This document shows positions 26,180 to 35,089 of a DNA stretch of 64,000 nucleotides, in pieces; the first letter of the stretch is position 1, and each line of letters begins with the position of its first letter. The notes below the pieces were generated by a model that saw nothing but the letters and a program-made list of their open reading frames with translations, did no database searches and was not told the DNA's origin. The position numbers and the translations under genes were made by a program. Source of the DNA: Methylobacterium sp. Leaf465 (GTDB lineage Bacteria; Pseudomonadota; Alphaproteobacteria; Rhizobiales; Beijerinckiaceae); contig NZ_LMRA01000046.1 of NCBI RefSeq assembly GCF_001424705.1, positions 125,192 to 189,191 on the forward strand, in the 5' to 3' direction.

Positions 26180-27162
26180 GCGGGGGTCTCCCGTTCGGCG
26201 AGCCCGTCCGCGGCCGGCGGCGCGGATCCCGCCAGCGCATCGCGATACACCGCCTCCAGCCCGGGGGCTCGGATGCGGATCTCGGCGATGGGCACGCCCG
26301 CGCTCCGGAGGTCGGCGAGCAGGTCGGCGCCGTCGCGGGGCGTGCCGCTCAGGCGGCGCGCCCGCCAGGTCGAGCCGGTGTCGAGGGGCACGAAGCCCGC
26401 TTGGCGTAGGACCGCCTCCGCCGCCCCATCGGCGGGGGCGACGAGGGCCGCCTCGTGCTCGGGGGCCTCGGCGCGGATGCGGGCGAGTAGATCGGACAGG
26501 CGGCCGTCGGTGACGATCCGCCCCTGCGCCAGGATGGCGACCCGGTCGGCAAGGCGCTCGGCCTCGGCGAAGTCGTGGGTGGCGACGAGGAGGGCCGTGC
26601 CGGCCTCGCGCAGGCGCGCGAGCACCGCATGGATGGCCGCCCGGGCGTGCAGGTCGACGCCCTGCGTCGGTTCGTCGAGGAGGACGAGGCGGGGTCGCGC
26701 CATCAGGCTGGCGGCGATGTTGACCCGGCGCTGGTAGCCGCCCGAGAGCAGCCCGACCGGGCGCCGGGCGACCTCGCCGAGGGCGCAGAGGGCGAGGCCC
26801 GTCGCCACCGCCTCGGCCCGCCCGCGCCGGGGGATGCCGGCGAGCTGGGCGAAGACCGACAGGTTCTCGGCCACAGAGAGGCGGGGATAGAGGGCGATTT
26901 CCTGGGGCACCCAGCCGATCGCCCGGCGCGCCGCCGGCGTCCGATGGGGATCGTCGCCGGCCACGCGGACGCTGCCGGCACGGGGGGCGAGCCGACCCGC
27001 GACGAGGCGCATCAGCGAAGTCTTGCCGGCGCCGTTGGGGCCGAGGAGCGCGAGGGTCTCGCCGGCGCCGAGGGCGAGGTCGACGCGCTCCAGCACGCGG
27101 GTGCCGCGATAGGCGAGGGCGGCGCCGGCCACCCGCAGGAGCGGCTCGGAAGGGAGGCTCAC
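26176..27162 (-). CDS. ABC transporter ATP-binding protein in carotenoid operon
   Basis: A 328-residue ATPase. Walker A is LLGPNGAGKTSLMR, the signature LLSGGYQRRVNIAASL, Walker B RLVLLDEPTQGVD and the switch His is in VATHDFAEAERLAD. The C-terminal 100 residues form an extra domain, as in DrrA/CcmA-type exporters. It powers the ABC-2 permease encoded next (4-base overlap). It starts 7 bases after the DUF2141 gene, in the same operon as both desaturases. Confidence 0.88.
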   Translation of the reverse strand: MSLPSEPLLRVAGAALAYRGTRVLERVDLALGAGETLALLGPNGAGKTSLMRLVAGRLAPRAGSVRVAGDDPHRTPAARRAIGWVPQEIALYPRLSVAENLSVFAQLAGIPRRGRAEAVATGLALCALGEVARRPVGLLSGGYQRRVNIAASLMARPRLVLLDEPTQGVDLHARAAIHAVLARLREAGTALLVATHDFAEAERLADRVAILAQGRIVTDGRLSDLLARIRAEAPEHEAALVAPADGAAEAVLRQAGFVPLDTGSTWRARRLSGTPRDGADLLADLRSAGVPIAEIRIRAPGLEAVYRDALAGSAPPAADGLAERETPA

Positions 27163-27169
27163 GCGGCGC

Positions 27170-27601
27170 TCAGCGGGGCGGCAGCGCGCGCGACAGGCGA
27201 ACCCGCACGCCGACGCCCGGCTCCCGCACGGTGAAACGCGCGCGCGCGAAATCGGGGCGGGCGGACTGGACGGACTCGCCGGAGAAGCCGTAGGGCTCGA
27301 GGGGCAGGCCGAGGCCGGTCCGGTCGAGGCGGCCGTTGCGGTTGGTGTCCTGATAGGCCACCGCCGCGTAGATCCCGGGCCTCACGTTCGAGAAGACGAA
27401 GCGCTGGGCAGCGGCCTGGGGCTCGGCCTGCTGCCCGGTCCGGCAATCGGCCTCGGACAGGCCGTCCTGGCACAGGGCGACGGAGATCAGGCCCCCGGGC
27501 TCGATGCCCTCGACCTCCACCGCCACGGAGGCCGCCCGGGCCGCCCCCGAAACCAGGACGAGGGCGCAGAGACCGGCCAGGGGCCGCGACAGCCCCCTCA
27601 A
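27170..27601 (-). CDS. DUF2141 secreted protein in carotenoid operon
   Basis: A 143-residue exported protein with a signal peptide (LAGLCALVLVSGAARAA). The mature part matches DUF2141: VAVEVEGIEPGGLISVALCQ, FVFSNVRPGIYAAVAYQDTNRNGRLDR-TGLGLPLEPYGFSG. The DxNxNGxLD stretch resembles a calcium-binding loop. The most likely start is a TTG that overlaps the stop of the upstream desaturase (TTGA); no ATG or GTG fits the signal peptide. DUF2141 genes often accompany carotenoid clusters in Proteobacteria; the function is unknown. Confidence 0.75.
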   Translation of the reverse strand: MRGLSRPLAGLCALVLVSGAARAASVAVEVEGIEPGGLISVALCQDGLSEADCRTGQQAEPQAAAQRFVFSNVRPGIYAAVAYQDTNRNGRLDRTGLGLPLEPYGFSGESVQSARPDFARARFTVREPGVGVRVRLSRALPPR

Positions 27602-29178
27602 GTGGCGTCGCCCGAGGTGGCCAGGGGCGCGGTGGCCGGGATGCCGGCGCTGGCGGCCCCGACGCGCCCGGCGGAGAGCTCCTCGATCAGGAGGCGGGCG
27701 GTGATGCGCGCACCCTCGTAGATCACCGGCAGGCCGGAGCCCGGATGGGTGCCGCCGCCGACGAGGTAGAGCCCCGGCCCGAAGCGGTTGTGCGGGCGGA
27801 AGTAGAGCATCTGCATCAGGTCGTGGGCGAGGTTGAAGGTGGCCCCCTCGTGCACGAAGAAGTCGTCGCGCCACTCGGTCGGGTCGACGATGCGCTCGTA
27901 GCGGATGCGCGATTCGATGTCGCCGAGGCCGAGCAGCTTCAGGCGGTCGAGGACGAGGCGGCGATAAGTCTCCCGTAGCCCCTTCCAGTCGATGCCCGCC
28001 TTCAGGTTCGGCACCGGCACCAGCACGTAGAGGCTGGTCTGACCGGGGGGCGCCATGCCGCCGTCGGTGAAGCCCGCATGCTGCACGTAGAGCGAGGGCT
28101 GCATCGGCAGGATGCCGTCTGTGATCTCCCGGATGTTGCGGGCGTAATCCTCCGACAGCAGGATGGTGTGGTGGCCGAGGGCCTCCGGCATCGGCCCGTC
28201 GAGGCCGAGATACAGCATGAAGGTCGAGCAGGAGAGGCGCGCCTTCGCGATCTTGGTGTCGCGCCAGCGCGGCCGATGCTGCTGCGGCACGAGGTCCTGG
28301 ATGACCTTGGCGAAGTCGCCGTTGATGACGACCGCGTCGGCCTGCAGGGTCTCGCCGTTGCAGACGACGCCGCTGGCGCGCTTGCCCTCGAACAGCACCC
28401 GCTCGACGCCCGCCCCGAGGCGGATGTCGACGCCCATCCGGCGGGCGAGGCCCGCCATCGCCTCCGAGACGGCGCCGCACCCGCCGACCGGATGGTAGAC
28501 GCCGTGCTCGTATTCGAGGAACGACAGGATGGTGAACAGGCTCGGGCACCGGAACGGCGACATGCCGAGGTATTTGGTCTGGAACGCGAAGGCGAGGCGG
28601 ACCCGCGGGTCCTTGAAGTAGCGCTGCAGGTCCTTGTCGACGCTGCGCCCCGGATGGAGGTGGGGCAGGGCTGCGATCATGGCCGGGGAGGCCATGGCCC
28701 GCAGGGTATGGAAGGCCTGCTCCAGGACGGGCTTGAAGAACTTCAGCTTGACCCGGTTGTCGGCGAAGAACTTGCGCACGTTCTTGGCGTCGTCCGGCGC
28801 GATGCGCGCCACCTCGGCCTCGAGGCGGTCCATGTCGTTCGTGGCGCGGATCTCGCCGCCCGCCTCGAACACGAGGTGGTACTGCGGATCGAGGCGCTCG
28901 AGCTTGACGTGGTCTTCCAGGCGCTCGCCGCAGGTCTCGAAGATGTCGGCGAGGATCTGCGGATAGAGGAAGAAGGTCGGGCCGATGTCGAACCGGAAGC
29001 CCCCGGGCGCCTCCACGGTCTTGGTGCGTCCGCCCACCGCCGGATCCTTCTCCAGCAACGTGACGTGCACGCCGGCGCGGGCGAGGAGGAGTGCGGTGGC
29101 GAGGCCGCCGGGACCGGCACCGACGATGATGACGCGGCGTCCGGACAAAGTCCGCAAGCCGTCCCGTGACTGCAACAA
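27598..29178 (-). CDS. CrtI/CrtN-family carotenoid desaturase/oxidase 2
   Basis: A 526-residue FAD enzyme, the first gene of the pigment operon. VIIVGAGPGGLATALLLARAG and GFRFDIGPTFFLYPQ identify the dinucleotide and family motifs; the C-terminus carries GPGLYLVGGGTHPGSGLPVI. It differs clearly from the other desaturase in this operon (about one third of residues look alike by eye). The two probably carry out successive steps, as CrtN and CrtP do on 4,4'-diapophytoene. Which one desaturates and which one oxidises cannot be told from sequence. Confidence 0.87.
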   Translation of the reverse strand: MLQSRDGLRTLSGRRVIIVGAGPGGLATALLLARAGVHVTLLEKDPAVGGRTKTVEAPGGFRFDIGPTFFLYPQILADIFETCGERLEDHVKLERLDPQYHLVFEAGGEIRATNDMDRLEAEVARIAPDDAKNVRKFFADNRVKLKFFKPVLEQAFHTLRAMASPAMIAALPHLHPGRSVDKDLQRYFKDPRVRLAFAFQTKYLGMSPFRCPSLFTILSFLEYEHGVYHPVGGCGAVSEAMAGLARRMGVDIRLGAGVERVLFEGKRASGVVCNGETLQADAVVINGDFAKVIQDLVPQQHRPRWRDTKIAKARLSCSTFMLYLGLDGPMPEALGHHTILLSEDYARNIREITDGILPMQPSLYVQHAGFTDGGMAPPGQTSLYVLVPVPNLKAGIDWKGLRETYRRLVLDRLKLLGLGDIESRIRYERIVDPTEWRDDFFVHEGATFNLAHDLMQMLYFRPHNRFGPGLYLVGGGTHPGSGLPVIYEGARITARLLIEELSAGRVGAASAGIPATAPLATSGDAT

Positions 29179-29347
29179 CGCTCAAAACTCCATCGTCTAC
29201 AGGCCCACGCGCCTCATCCATGTGGCGCGGGAGCATGGTCCGTCCAGGGCTCGCGGTCTAATCTTGACCGTAGCGGTGCAGGCGGCAATGGGGGCGCAGT
29301 GTCGCGCATCCCCGGCCCATCGGGCCGCGGACGCCCGCGATCCGCCG

Positions 29348-30175
29348 TCAGGCGGCCCGGGACAGGTGATGCAGCGCGATCGCGCCCGCCGTGGCGACGT
29401 TGAGCGAATCGAAGTCCGGCGCCATCGCGATGCGGACGGTGCGCAGGCGCGCCATCAGGTCCGGCGGCAGGCCCGGCCCCTCGCTTCCGAGGAGGAGCAG
29501 GGTCCGGTCGGGGGGCGCCAGGGCCGCCAGGGTCTCGGCTCCGCCGGGGCTCAGGGCCAGGGGCTCCAGGGCGTGACGCGCCGCGAAGGCCACGAGCGCG
29601 TCCGCATCGGCGAGTTGCAGGAAGGGGACGATCAGGGCGGCGCCAGCCGAGACGCGGATCGCCTTGCGGTAGAGCGGATCGCAGGTGCCGGCATCGAGGA
29701 GCACCGCGTCGGCCCCGAAGGCGGCGGCGTTGCGGAACAGGCCGCCGACATTGTCGTGGTTGGTCAGGCCGACGAGACCGACCACGAGGGCCGGTGCCGG
29801 GGCGGGCGGCAGGCCGGGGAGGACGGCATCCGTGGCCTCCGCCCCGCGCAGGCCCACGCCGAGGACGCCGCGATGGATCGGAAATCCGGTGATCGCGCTC
29901 ATCACGGGCTTCGCCGCGGTGTAGACGGGCACGGGCTCGGGCAGACGGGCCAGGGCCGCCTCCAGGCCGGCCAGGCGCTCGGGGGCCAGCAGGACCGATT
30001 CAAGGCCGAACCGGGCTCGGGCCGAGAGCATGACCCGCAGGGTCACCTCGCCCTCGACGATGAAGCGGCCGGCACGCCCGACGAGGTCGCGCTCGCGCAT
30101 CGCCGTATAGGGCGCGAGGCGCGGGTCGGCGGGATCCTCAATGGCGATCGGCGCGGGTCGGCAAGGGGCGGCCAA
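29348..30175 (-). CDS. TrmH/SpoU-family RNA 2'-O-methyltransferase
   Basis: A 275-residue SPOUT methyltransferase. Motif 1 is seen in GLVGLTNHDNVGGLFRNAAAF, motif 2 in LLLGSEGPGLPPDLM and motif 3 in DSLNVATAGAIALHHLS, which together form the trefoil-knot S-adenosylmethionine site. The N-terminal 100 residues (RERDLVGRAGRFIVEGEVTLR) form the substrate-binding region. It would methylate a ribose in rRNA or tRNA; the target cannot be told. It lies downstream of the maoC-like gene with 7 bases between. Confidence 0.88.
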   Translation of the reverse strand: MAAPCRPAPIAIEDPADPRLAPYTAMRERDLVGRAGRFIVEGEVTLRVMLSARARFGLESVLLAPERLAGLEAALARLPEPVPVYTAAKPVMSAITGFPIHRGVLGVGLRGAEATDAVLPGLPPAPAPALVVGLVGLTNHDNVGGLFRNAAAFGADAVLLDAGTCDPLYRKAIRVSAGAALIVPFLQLADADALVAFAARHALEPLALSPGGAETLAALAPPDRTLLLLGSEGPGLPPDLMARLRTVRIAMAPDFDSLNVATAGAIALHHLSRAA

Positions 30176-30182
30176 GGCGGCG

Positions 30183-30662
30183 TCAGGCGCTCGCCGGACG
30201 CCCGCCCATGCGCACCGCCAGGGGATCGGCCTCGGCCTTGGTCGGCACCTTCACCAGGGCCTCACCGTCGAGGACGACCTCACCGGCCACCGAGCAGGTG
30301 CATTTCAGGCGGGCACGGCGGCGCTCCGGGACGAGTTCGGCCACCTCGACCGTGACCTCGACGGTGTCGCCGATGCGCACGGGCGCGCGAAAGTTCAGGG
30401 TCTGGCTGATATAGACCGCGCCGGGGCCGGGCAGGCGGGTGCCGAGCACCGCCGAGATCAGGCCGGCGGTGTAGAGACCGTGGGCGATCCGGGTGCCGAA
30501 GGGCGTGCGCGCCGCGAAGTGCTCGGACAGGTGGATCGGATTGCGGTCGCCGGTGATCTCGGCGAAGCCCACCACGTCGGAGGAGGCGATGACCTTGTTC
30601 AGCGTCTCGGACAGGCCGACCTCGAGATCCTCGAAGTACAGGACGCGCAGTTCGGGCATCAT
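30183..30662 (-). CDS. MaoC-like (R)-specific enoyl-CoA hydratase family protein
   Basis: A 159-residue hotdog-fold protein. The hydratase 2 motif is FAEITGDRNPIHLSEHFAARTPFG followed by RIAHGLYTAGLISAVLG, with Asp and His in the usual catalytic spacing. It would hydrate trans-2-enoyl-CoA, and in methylotrophs such enzymes serve in the ethylmalonyl-CoA/PHB areas of metabolism. This single copy is not in a pathway cluster. Two adjacent ATG codons (ATGATG) exist; an AGGGGA site suits the first. Confidence 0.85.
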   Translation of the reverse strand: MMPELRVLYFEDLEVGLSETLNKVIASSDVVGFAEITGDRNPIHLSEHFAARTPFGTRIAHGLYTAGLISAVLGTRLPGPGAVYISQTLNFRAPVRIGDTVEVTVEVAELVPERRRARLKCTCSVAGEVVLDGEALVKVPTKAEADPLAVRMGGRPASA

Positions 30663-30812
30663 CGGCAGTTTCCCCTGACTTCGGGTGTGGCACGCGGGTC
30701 TCGTGCGGCGTGGCTTTTCGCCTCGCACAGGCGGCGGGCCAAATCCAGTATCCGCCAGCCGAAAAGCATCGCGCCGAGTCGTGAGCCTCGACAGACGGAG
30801 GCACTTCGCGCC

Positions 30813-31517
30813 ATGGAGACTCTTGCCGCGAGGCGCCGGGCCCGGGTCCGGGGACCTCCCCTGAAGACCGCACCGTCACGAGACGAGCCGCCGCCCGTGT
30901 CCGCCACGCCCACCCCGTCCGCCACCCTGCGCCCGGTGGTCGCCCGCGTCGCCGGGCTGAACCTCGCGTATTTCGGCATCGAGATCACGGTCGCCCTGGC
31001 GATCGGCTCGCTGGCGCTCATCGCCGACAGCCTCGACTTCCTCGAGGACGCGGCGATCAACCTGCTGATCTTCGCCGGGATCGGCTGGAGCGTGCGCAAC
31101 CGGGCCCGGCTCGGGGCGGTCCTCGCCGTCATCCTGCTCCTGCCGGCGCTCGCCACCGCCTATGCCGCCTGGATCAAGTTCGCCACGATGGCGCCGCCGG
31201 CCCCGATCCCCCTGACGCTCACGGGCATGGGGGCGCTGGCGGTCAATCTCACCTGCGCGATGATGTTGGCCCGCCACCGCTCGGGCGGCGGCAGCCTGAC
31301 CCGGGCGGCCTACCTCTCCGCCCGCAACGACGCCTTCGCCAACCTGGCGATCATCGCCGCCGGCCTCGCCACCGCCCTGACCCTGTCGGCCTGGCCCGAC
31401 CTCATCGCGGCGGCCGGCATCGCCATCCTCAACGCGGATTCGGCGGGTGACATCCTGAAGGCCGCCCGCGCCGAGTGGCGCGCGGCCAAGGCCGTGTCCG
31501 AGAGTCCGGTTCCCTGA
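30813..31517 (+). CDS. Small CDF-like cation transporter
   Basis: A 234-residue membrane protein with about six hydrophobic segments. It resembles the membrane half of cation diffusion facilitators: LIADSLDFLEDAAINLLIF holds the TM2 acidic motif, and YLSARNDAFANLAIIAAGL is the TM5 motif, in which the usual His is Asn, as in the short RND-A-AN subfamily. The cytoplasmic CDF C-terminal domain is nearly absent. It would move a divalent metal out of the cytoplasm; the metal is unknown. The first 30 residues are polar and an internal GTG at VSATPT could be the real start. Confidence 0.75.
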   Translation: METLAARRRARVRGPPLKTAPSRDEPPPVSATPTPSATLRPVVARVAGLNLAYFGIEITVALAIGSLALIADSLDFLEDAAINLLIFAGIGWSVRNRARLGAVLAVILLLPALATAYAAWIKFATMAPPAPIPLTLTGMGALAVNLTCAMMLARHRSGGGSLTRAAYLSARNDAFANLAIIAAGLATALTLSAWPDLIAAAGIAILNADSAGDILKAARAEWRAAKAVSESPVP

Positions 31518-31536
31518 GAGGCTTCGAGCCCCCGCC

Positions 31537-32382
31537 ATGCGCCTGTTCCCCATCTCCGACCTGCACCTCGAGCGCCGGCGCCTCGACGTCATCCCGCGCC
31601 CGACCCGGCCCTTCGACGTGCTGGTCTGCCCCGGCGACCTGCACGAGGGCAGGCCCGAATCGGGGCTCGCGGCCCTGATGACCCTGGCGCAGGGACGCCC
31701 GATCGTCCTGGTGCCGGGCAACCACGAGCATTACGCGCCCACCGGCGACCGGCGCACGGCTCCGGAACTCCTCGCCGCCCTGGAGACCGAGGTACTGCGC
31801 CTGAACGGGGAGGGGGCGGACATCCACCTGCTCCAGCGCGGGGCGGCGATCGTCCTCGACGGCGTCCGCTTCGTCGGCACGACCCTGTGGAGCGACTGGT
31901 CGCTGGCCGGCCTCTGGCTCGACGAGAGCGGCGCCGACGCGCCGTCGGATCCGGTCGCCTACGCGGCCGCGCGGATGACCGATCCGGTTACGGGCTCGCG
32001 GGAGTATCGGGGCTCCATCCGCAACGGTGACGGCACGGCCTGGTCGCCCGCCGACGCGATGGCGGCCCATGAGCGGGAGCGTGCCCTGCTGGCCGCCGCC
32101 CTGGCGCAGCCCCATGCCGGCCCGACCGTCTGCGTCACCCACCACCCGGCGAGCCCACGCGCGGCCGAGGCGTTCCGCCACGTGCCCGGCGTGCCCTGGT
32201 GGGTCCCGGCCTTCTACGCCACCACCGCCCTGGAAGACCTGCCCGAGGCGGACCGGCCCGACCTCTGGGTCTCGGGCCATTTCCATGCCGGGCACGACCT
32301 GTGGATCGGCCGGACCCGCTGGGTGGCGAACCCGGTGGAGGGGCGGGACTTCTCCGCCGATCACATTCTCACGATCGATTGA
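31537..32382 (+). CDS. Calcineurin-like metallophosphoesterase
   Basis: A 281-residue phosphoesterase with all metal-binding motifs in order: ISDLHLE, VCPGDLHEG, VPGNHEHY, VCVTHHPAS and VSGHFHAGHD. It would hydrolyse a phosphodiester or phosphomonoester with two metal ions in the cytoplasm. The substrate is unknown. It starts 19 bases after the transporter stop, suggesting a short operon. Confidence 0.88.
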   Translation: MRLFPISDLHLERRRLDVIPRPTRPFDVLVCPGDLHEGRPESGLAALMTLAQGRPIVLVPGNHEHYAPTGDRRTAPELLAALETEVLRLNGEGADIHLLQRGAAIVLDGVRFVGTTLWSDWSLAGLWLDESGADAPSDPVAYAAARMTDPVTGSREYRGSIRNGDGTAWSPADAMAAHERERALLAAALAQPHAGPTVCVTHHPASPRAAEAFRHVPGVPWWVPAFYATTALEDLPEADRPDLWVSGHFHAGHDLWIGRTRWVANPVEGRDFSADHILTID

Positions 32383-32438
32383 GACCGGAGGGGCGCCGGT
32401 GGCGTACCTGTCCGGCAACGCACCGCCGGAGCTCGCCC

Positions 32439-32660
32439 ATGAACGCCTTCATCGCCGTGGTCCTCGTCTGCGCCAACGGGATCCCGATCGAGGCCTGCAC
32501 CGACGACAAGGCCAGCGAAGTCCGCAAGGTCCGCGTCGCCAACGAGCTCGGCTGCACCAACGGCTGGCAGGAGATCATCGCCCGCACCGACCTGCGGGAC
32601 GAGGTCGGCAAGACGAGCTACCTCAAGACCGAGTGCCGCCGGGTGAAGCAGGCCGACTGA
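32439..32660 (+). CDS. Small hypothetical protein
   Basis: A 73-residue protein beginning MNAFIAVVLVCANGIPIEAC, a short hydrophobic N-terminus that may be a membrane anchor or signal, followed by a charged body with Cys residues at ACTDD, GCTNG and ECRR. I do not recognise a family. It lies between the phosphoesterase gene and the convergent pterin dehydratase gene. A conserved start and codon bias like its neighbours make it a likely real gene. Confidence 0.6.
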   Translation: MNAFIAVVLVCANGIPIEACTDDKASEVRKVRVANELGCTNGWQEIIARTDLRDEVGKTSYLKTECRRVKQAD

Positions 32661-32675
32661 CCCGGACGCGGCCGG

Positions 32676-33053
32676 CTACTTGTCGTACTTGATGTAGGCG
32701 AAGCGCGGATCGGTGGGGGTGCCCTCGAGCGCGCCGCCCTCGGTGCCGGGCTGCCAGCCGACCACCTCCTCGATCTTGGCGGCCAGGGCGAAGTCCTTCT
32801 CGGTGATGCCCTTGGCGGCGTGGTTGGTCAGCCGAACCTCGACCCAGGCGTAGGAGGCGGTGATGTCTGGGTGGTGCCAGGCGGCCTCGGCGAGGTGGCC
32901 GACCGTGTTGATCACCATCAGCGTGCCCTTCCAGCCCGCGGTCTTGTAGGTGCGCCGGATCCAGCCCTCTTCCAGGCGCCAGGCCGGAAGCTCGCGCGCG
33001 AGGCGCTCCGTGACGGTGGCGTCGTCGATCACGTCGTCCCGTGTACCGGCCAT
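32676..33053 (-). CDS. 4a-hydroxytetrahydropterin (pterin carbinolamine) dehydratase
   Basis: A 125-residue PCD/DCoH protein. The motif EAAWHHPDITASYAWVEV followed by RLTNHAAKGITEKD contains the paired catalytic histidines and the closing His. It dehydrates 4a-hydroxytetrahydropterin. No phenylalanine hydroxylase gene is visible nearby; in an H4MPT-using methylotrophic genome it may serve pterin or molybdopterin chemistry instead. The C-terminal 25 residues (TEGGALEGTPTDPRFAYIK) extend beyond the mammalian protein. Confidence 0.88.
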   Translation of the reverse strand: MAGTRDDVIDDATVTERLARELPAWRLEEGWIRRTYKTAGWKGTLMVINTVGHLAEAAWHHPDITASYAWVEVRLTNHAAKGITEKDFALAAKIEEVVGWQPGTEGGALEGTPTDPRFAYIKYDK

Positions 33054-33314
33054 GGTCCCACTCTCCCTCGAACACGCAGCGTTGCCGACTCTCTGCGCCC
33101 GGCCCCGGCCGTGCGCAAGGGATCACGCCCGGTTCGCAAGGTGTCGCGCCGGATCCGGAAGGATTGGCCGGTTCGGAAGCGACCATCCGCCCGTCGGACT
33201 TGCCAATTCGTCCTGTGGACGCCCTGGGCCCGACCTCCTATGAAGATTGCCAACCAACGCCGGCCTTCACGGGACACCCCGAGCGTTCGACTTGGAAACC
33301 AGGGAGAGTCCCTC

Positions 33315-34307
33315 ATGCTGTCACGGCGCGGATTGCTCGCGACGGCGGCACTGTTGCCCCTGCCCTGGAGCCTCGCCCGGCCGGCGCGGGCGGCCGGGCC
33401 GTCCTTCCGGGTGGGCAGCCTGCCGTTCGGCACGGTCTCCTGGGAAGCGGCGGTGATCAAGGCGCGCGGCCTCGACAGCGCCAACGGCTTCACCCTCGAC
33501 GTGGTCAAGCTCGCCGGCAACGACGCGGCACGGATCGCCTTCCTGGGGGGCCAGGTCGACACCATCGTGGGCGACCTGCTCTGGGCCGCACGGCTCGGCA
33601 ACGAGGGCCGCGCGATCCGCTTCTTCCCCTACTCGACCACCGAGGGCTCGCTGATGGTGCCGGGCGACAGCCCGATCCGGACGCTGGCCGACCTCAAGGG
33701 CAAGCGCCTCGGCGTGGCCGGAGGCCCCCTCGACAAGAACTGGCTCCTGCTCAAGGCCCAGGCCCGGGACACCGTCGGCATCGACCTCGAGACCCAGGCC
33801 ACCATCGCGTTCGGCGCGCCGCCCCTCCTGGCGCTCAAGCTGGAGCAGGGCGAGCTCGATGCCGGGCTGCTGTACTGGACCTACTGCGCCCGCCTGGAGC
33901 CCAAGGGTTTCCGTCGCCTGATCGGCTCGGACGACATCATGCGCGCCTTCGGCGCCACCGGCTCGATGGCCCTGATCGGCTACCTCCTCGACGACGCCAC
34001 CGTGAAGGACAAGGGCGAGGCGGTGACGGGGTTCGCCCGCGCCTCCAAGGCCGCCAAGGATCTCCTCGCCAACGATCCCGCTGCCTGGGACGTGGTGCGC
34101 CCCCTGATGTCGGCTGACGACGAGGCTACCTTCCAGGCCCTGAAGCGCGACTTCCTCGCGGGCATCCCGCGCCGGCCCCTCGCCACGGAGCGCAAAGACG
34201 GCGAGACGCTGTTCAGCGTGATGGCCCGGCTCGGCGGCGAGCGCCTGGTCGGCGCGGGCACGACGCTCCCCGCGGGCCTGTACTTCGACGGCACCGGCAA
34301 TGGCTGA
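33315..34307 (+). CDS. NMT1/TauA-like ABC transporter substrate-binding protein
   Basis: A 330-residue periplasmic binding protein with a Tat-like signal (LSRRGLLATAALLPLPW) ending around PARAAG. The mature region fits the SsuA/TauA/NMT1 fold: GSLPFGTVSWEAAVIKARGLD, GGQVDTIVGDLLWAARLG, TLADLKGKRLGVAGGPLDK and ALKLEQGELDAGLLYWTY. It is the first gene of a complete importer directly upstream of xoxF. The ligand is unknown; family members bind sulfonates, nitrate, pyrimidines or other small molecules. Confidence 0.85.
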   Translation: MLSRRGLLATAALLPLPWSLARPARAAGPSFRVGSLPFGTVSWEAAVIKARGLDSANGFTLDVVKLAGNDAARIAFLGGQVDTIVGDLLWAARLGNEGRAIRFFPYSTTEGSLMVPGDSPIRTLADLKGKRLGVAGGPLDKNWLLLKAQARDTVGIDLETQATIAFGAPPLLALKLEQGELDAGLLYWTYCARLEPKGFRRLIGSDDIMRAFGATGSMALIGYLLDDATVKDKGEAVTGFARASKAAKDLLANDPAAWDVVRPLMSADDEATFQALKRDFLAGIPRRPLATERKDGETLFSVMARLGGERLVGAGTTLPAGLYFDGTGNG

Positions 34308-34351
34308 GGCCGCCCCGCGCCCGCCCTGCGCGCGTCCGACGCCCTGATCCG

Positions 34352-35089
34352 ATGGGCTTTGCCACCCGTCTCGCCTCCGTGCTGGTCCTCCTCGCGGGGT
34401 GGCAGGTCGCGGCCTCGGCCGCGGGCTCGCGGCTGCTGCCGGCGCCCCTGGCGATCCTGGACTTCATCGTGCGCGAATCCGTCACCGGCGACCTGTGGTG
34501 GAACGTCGGCATCACCCTCTCGCGGGTCGGCATCTCCTTTTTCCTGGCCATGACACTGGGTGTGCTCCTCGGGATCGCCCTCGGGCGCTCGCGCCGGCTC
34601 AACCTCGTCCTCGACACCCCGCTCCTCATTCTCCTCAACACGCCCGCCCTGGTGATCACGGTGCTGGCCTACATCTGGGTCGGCCTGAACGAGGCGGCCG
34701 CCATCGTCGCCGTGGTCCTGAACAAGCTGCCGAACGTCGCCGTAATCCTGCGCGAGGGGGCCCGCGGCCTCGATCCGCAACTGGAGGAGATGGCGCGCAG
34801 CTACCGCTTCGACCGGCGGACCTGGATCGCGCACGTGCTGGTGCCGCAGCTCCAGCCCTTCGCGGTGGCCGCCGCGCGCTCCGGCCTGTCGCTCGCCTGG
34901 AAGATCGTGCTGGTGATCGAGCTTCTCGGCCGGCCCAATGGCGTCGGCTTCGCGATCAACTACTACTTCGTCCAGAGCCTGAACGTGGCGGCAATCGTCG
35001 GCTACAGCATCGTGTTCATGAGCGTGATGATCGCCATCGACATCCTCATCCTCCAGCGGCTCGAAGCCTATGTCCGACGCTGGCGCTGA
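34352..35089 (+). CDS. ABC transporter permease (SsuC/TauC-like)
   Basis: A 245-residue inner-membrane protein with about six helices. The cytoplasmic coupling loop EMARSYRFDRRTWIAHVLVPQ with a following P-x2-L is the family's EAA motif, and AILDFIVRESVTGDLWWNVG is the conserved N-terminal part. It forms the membrane channel of the importer with the binding protein and ATPase. It overlaps the ATPase gene by 20 bases. Confidence 0.87.
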   Translation: MGFATRLASVLVLLAGWQVAASAAGSRLLPAPLAILDFIVRESVTGDLWWNVGITLSRVGISFFLAMTLGVLLGIALGRSRRLNLVLDTPLLILLNTPALVITVLAYIWVGLNEAAAIVAVVLNKLPNVAVILREGARGLDPQLEEMARSYRFDRRTWIAHVLVPQLQPFAVAAARSGLSLAWKIVLVIELLGRPNGVGFAINYYFVQSLNVAAIVGYSIVFMSVMIAIDILILQRLEAYVRRWR

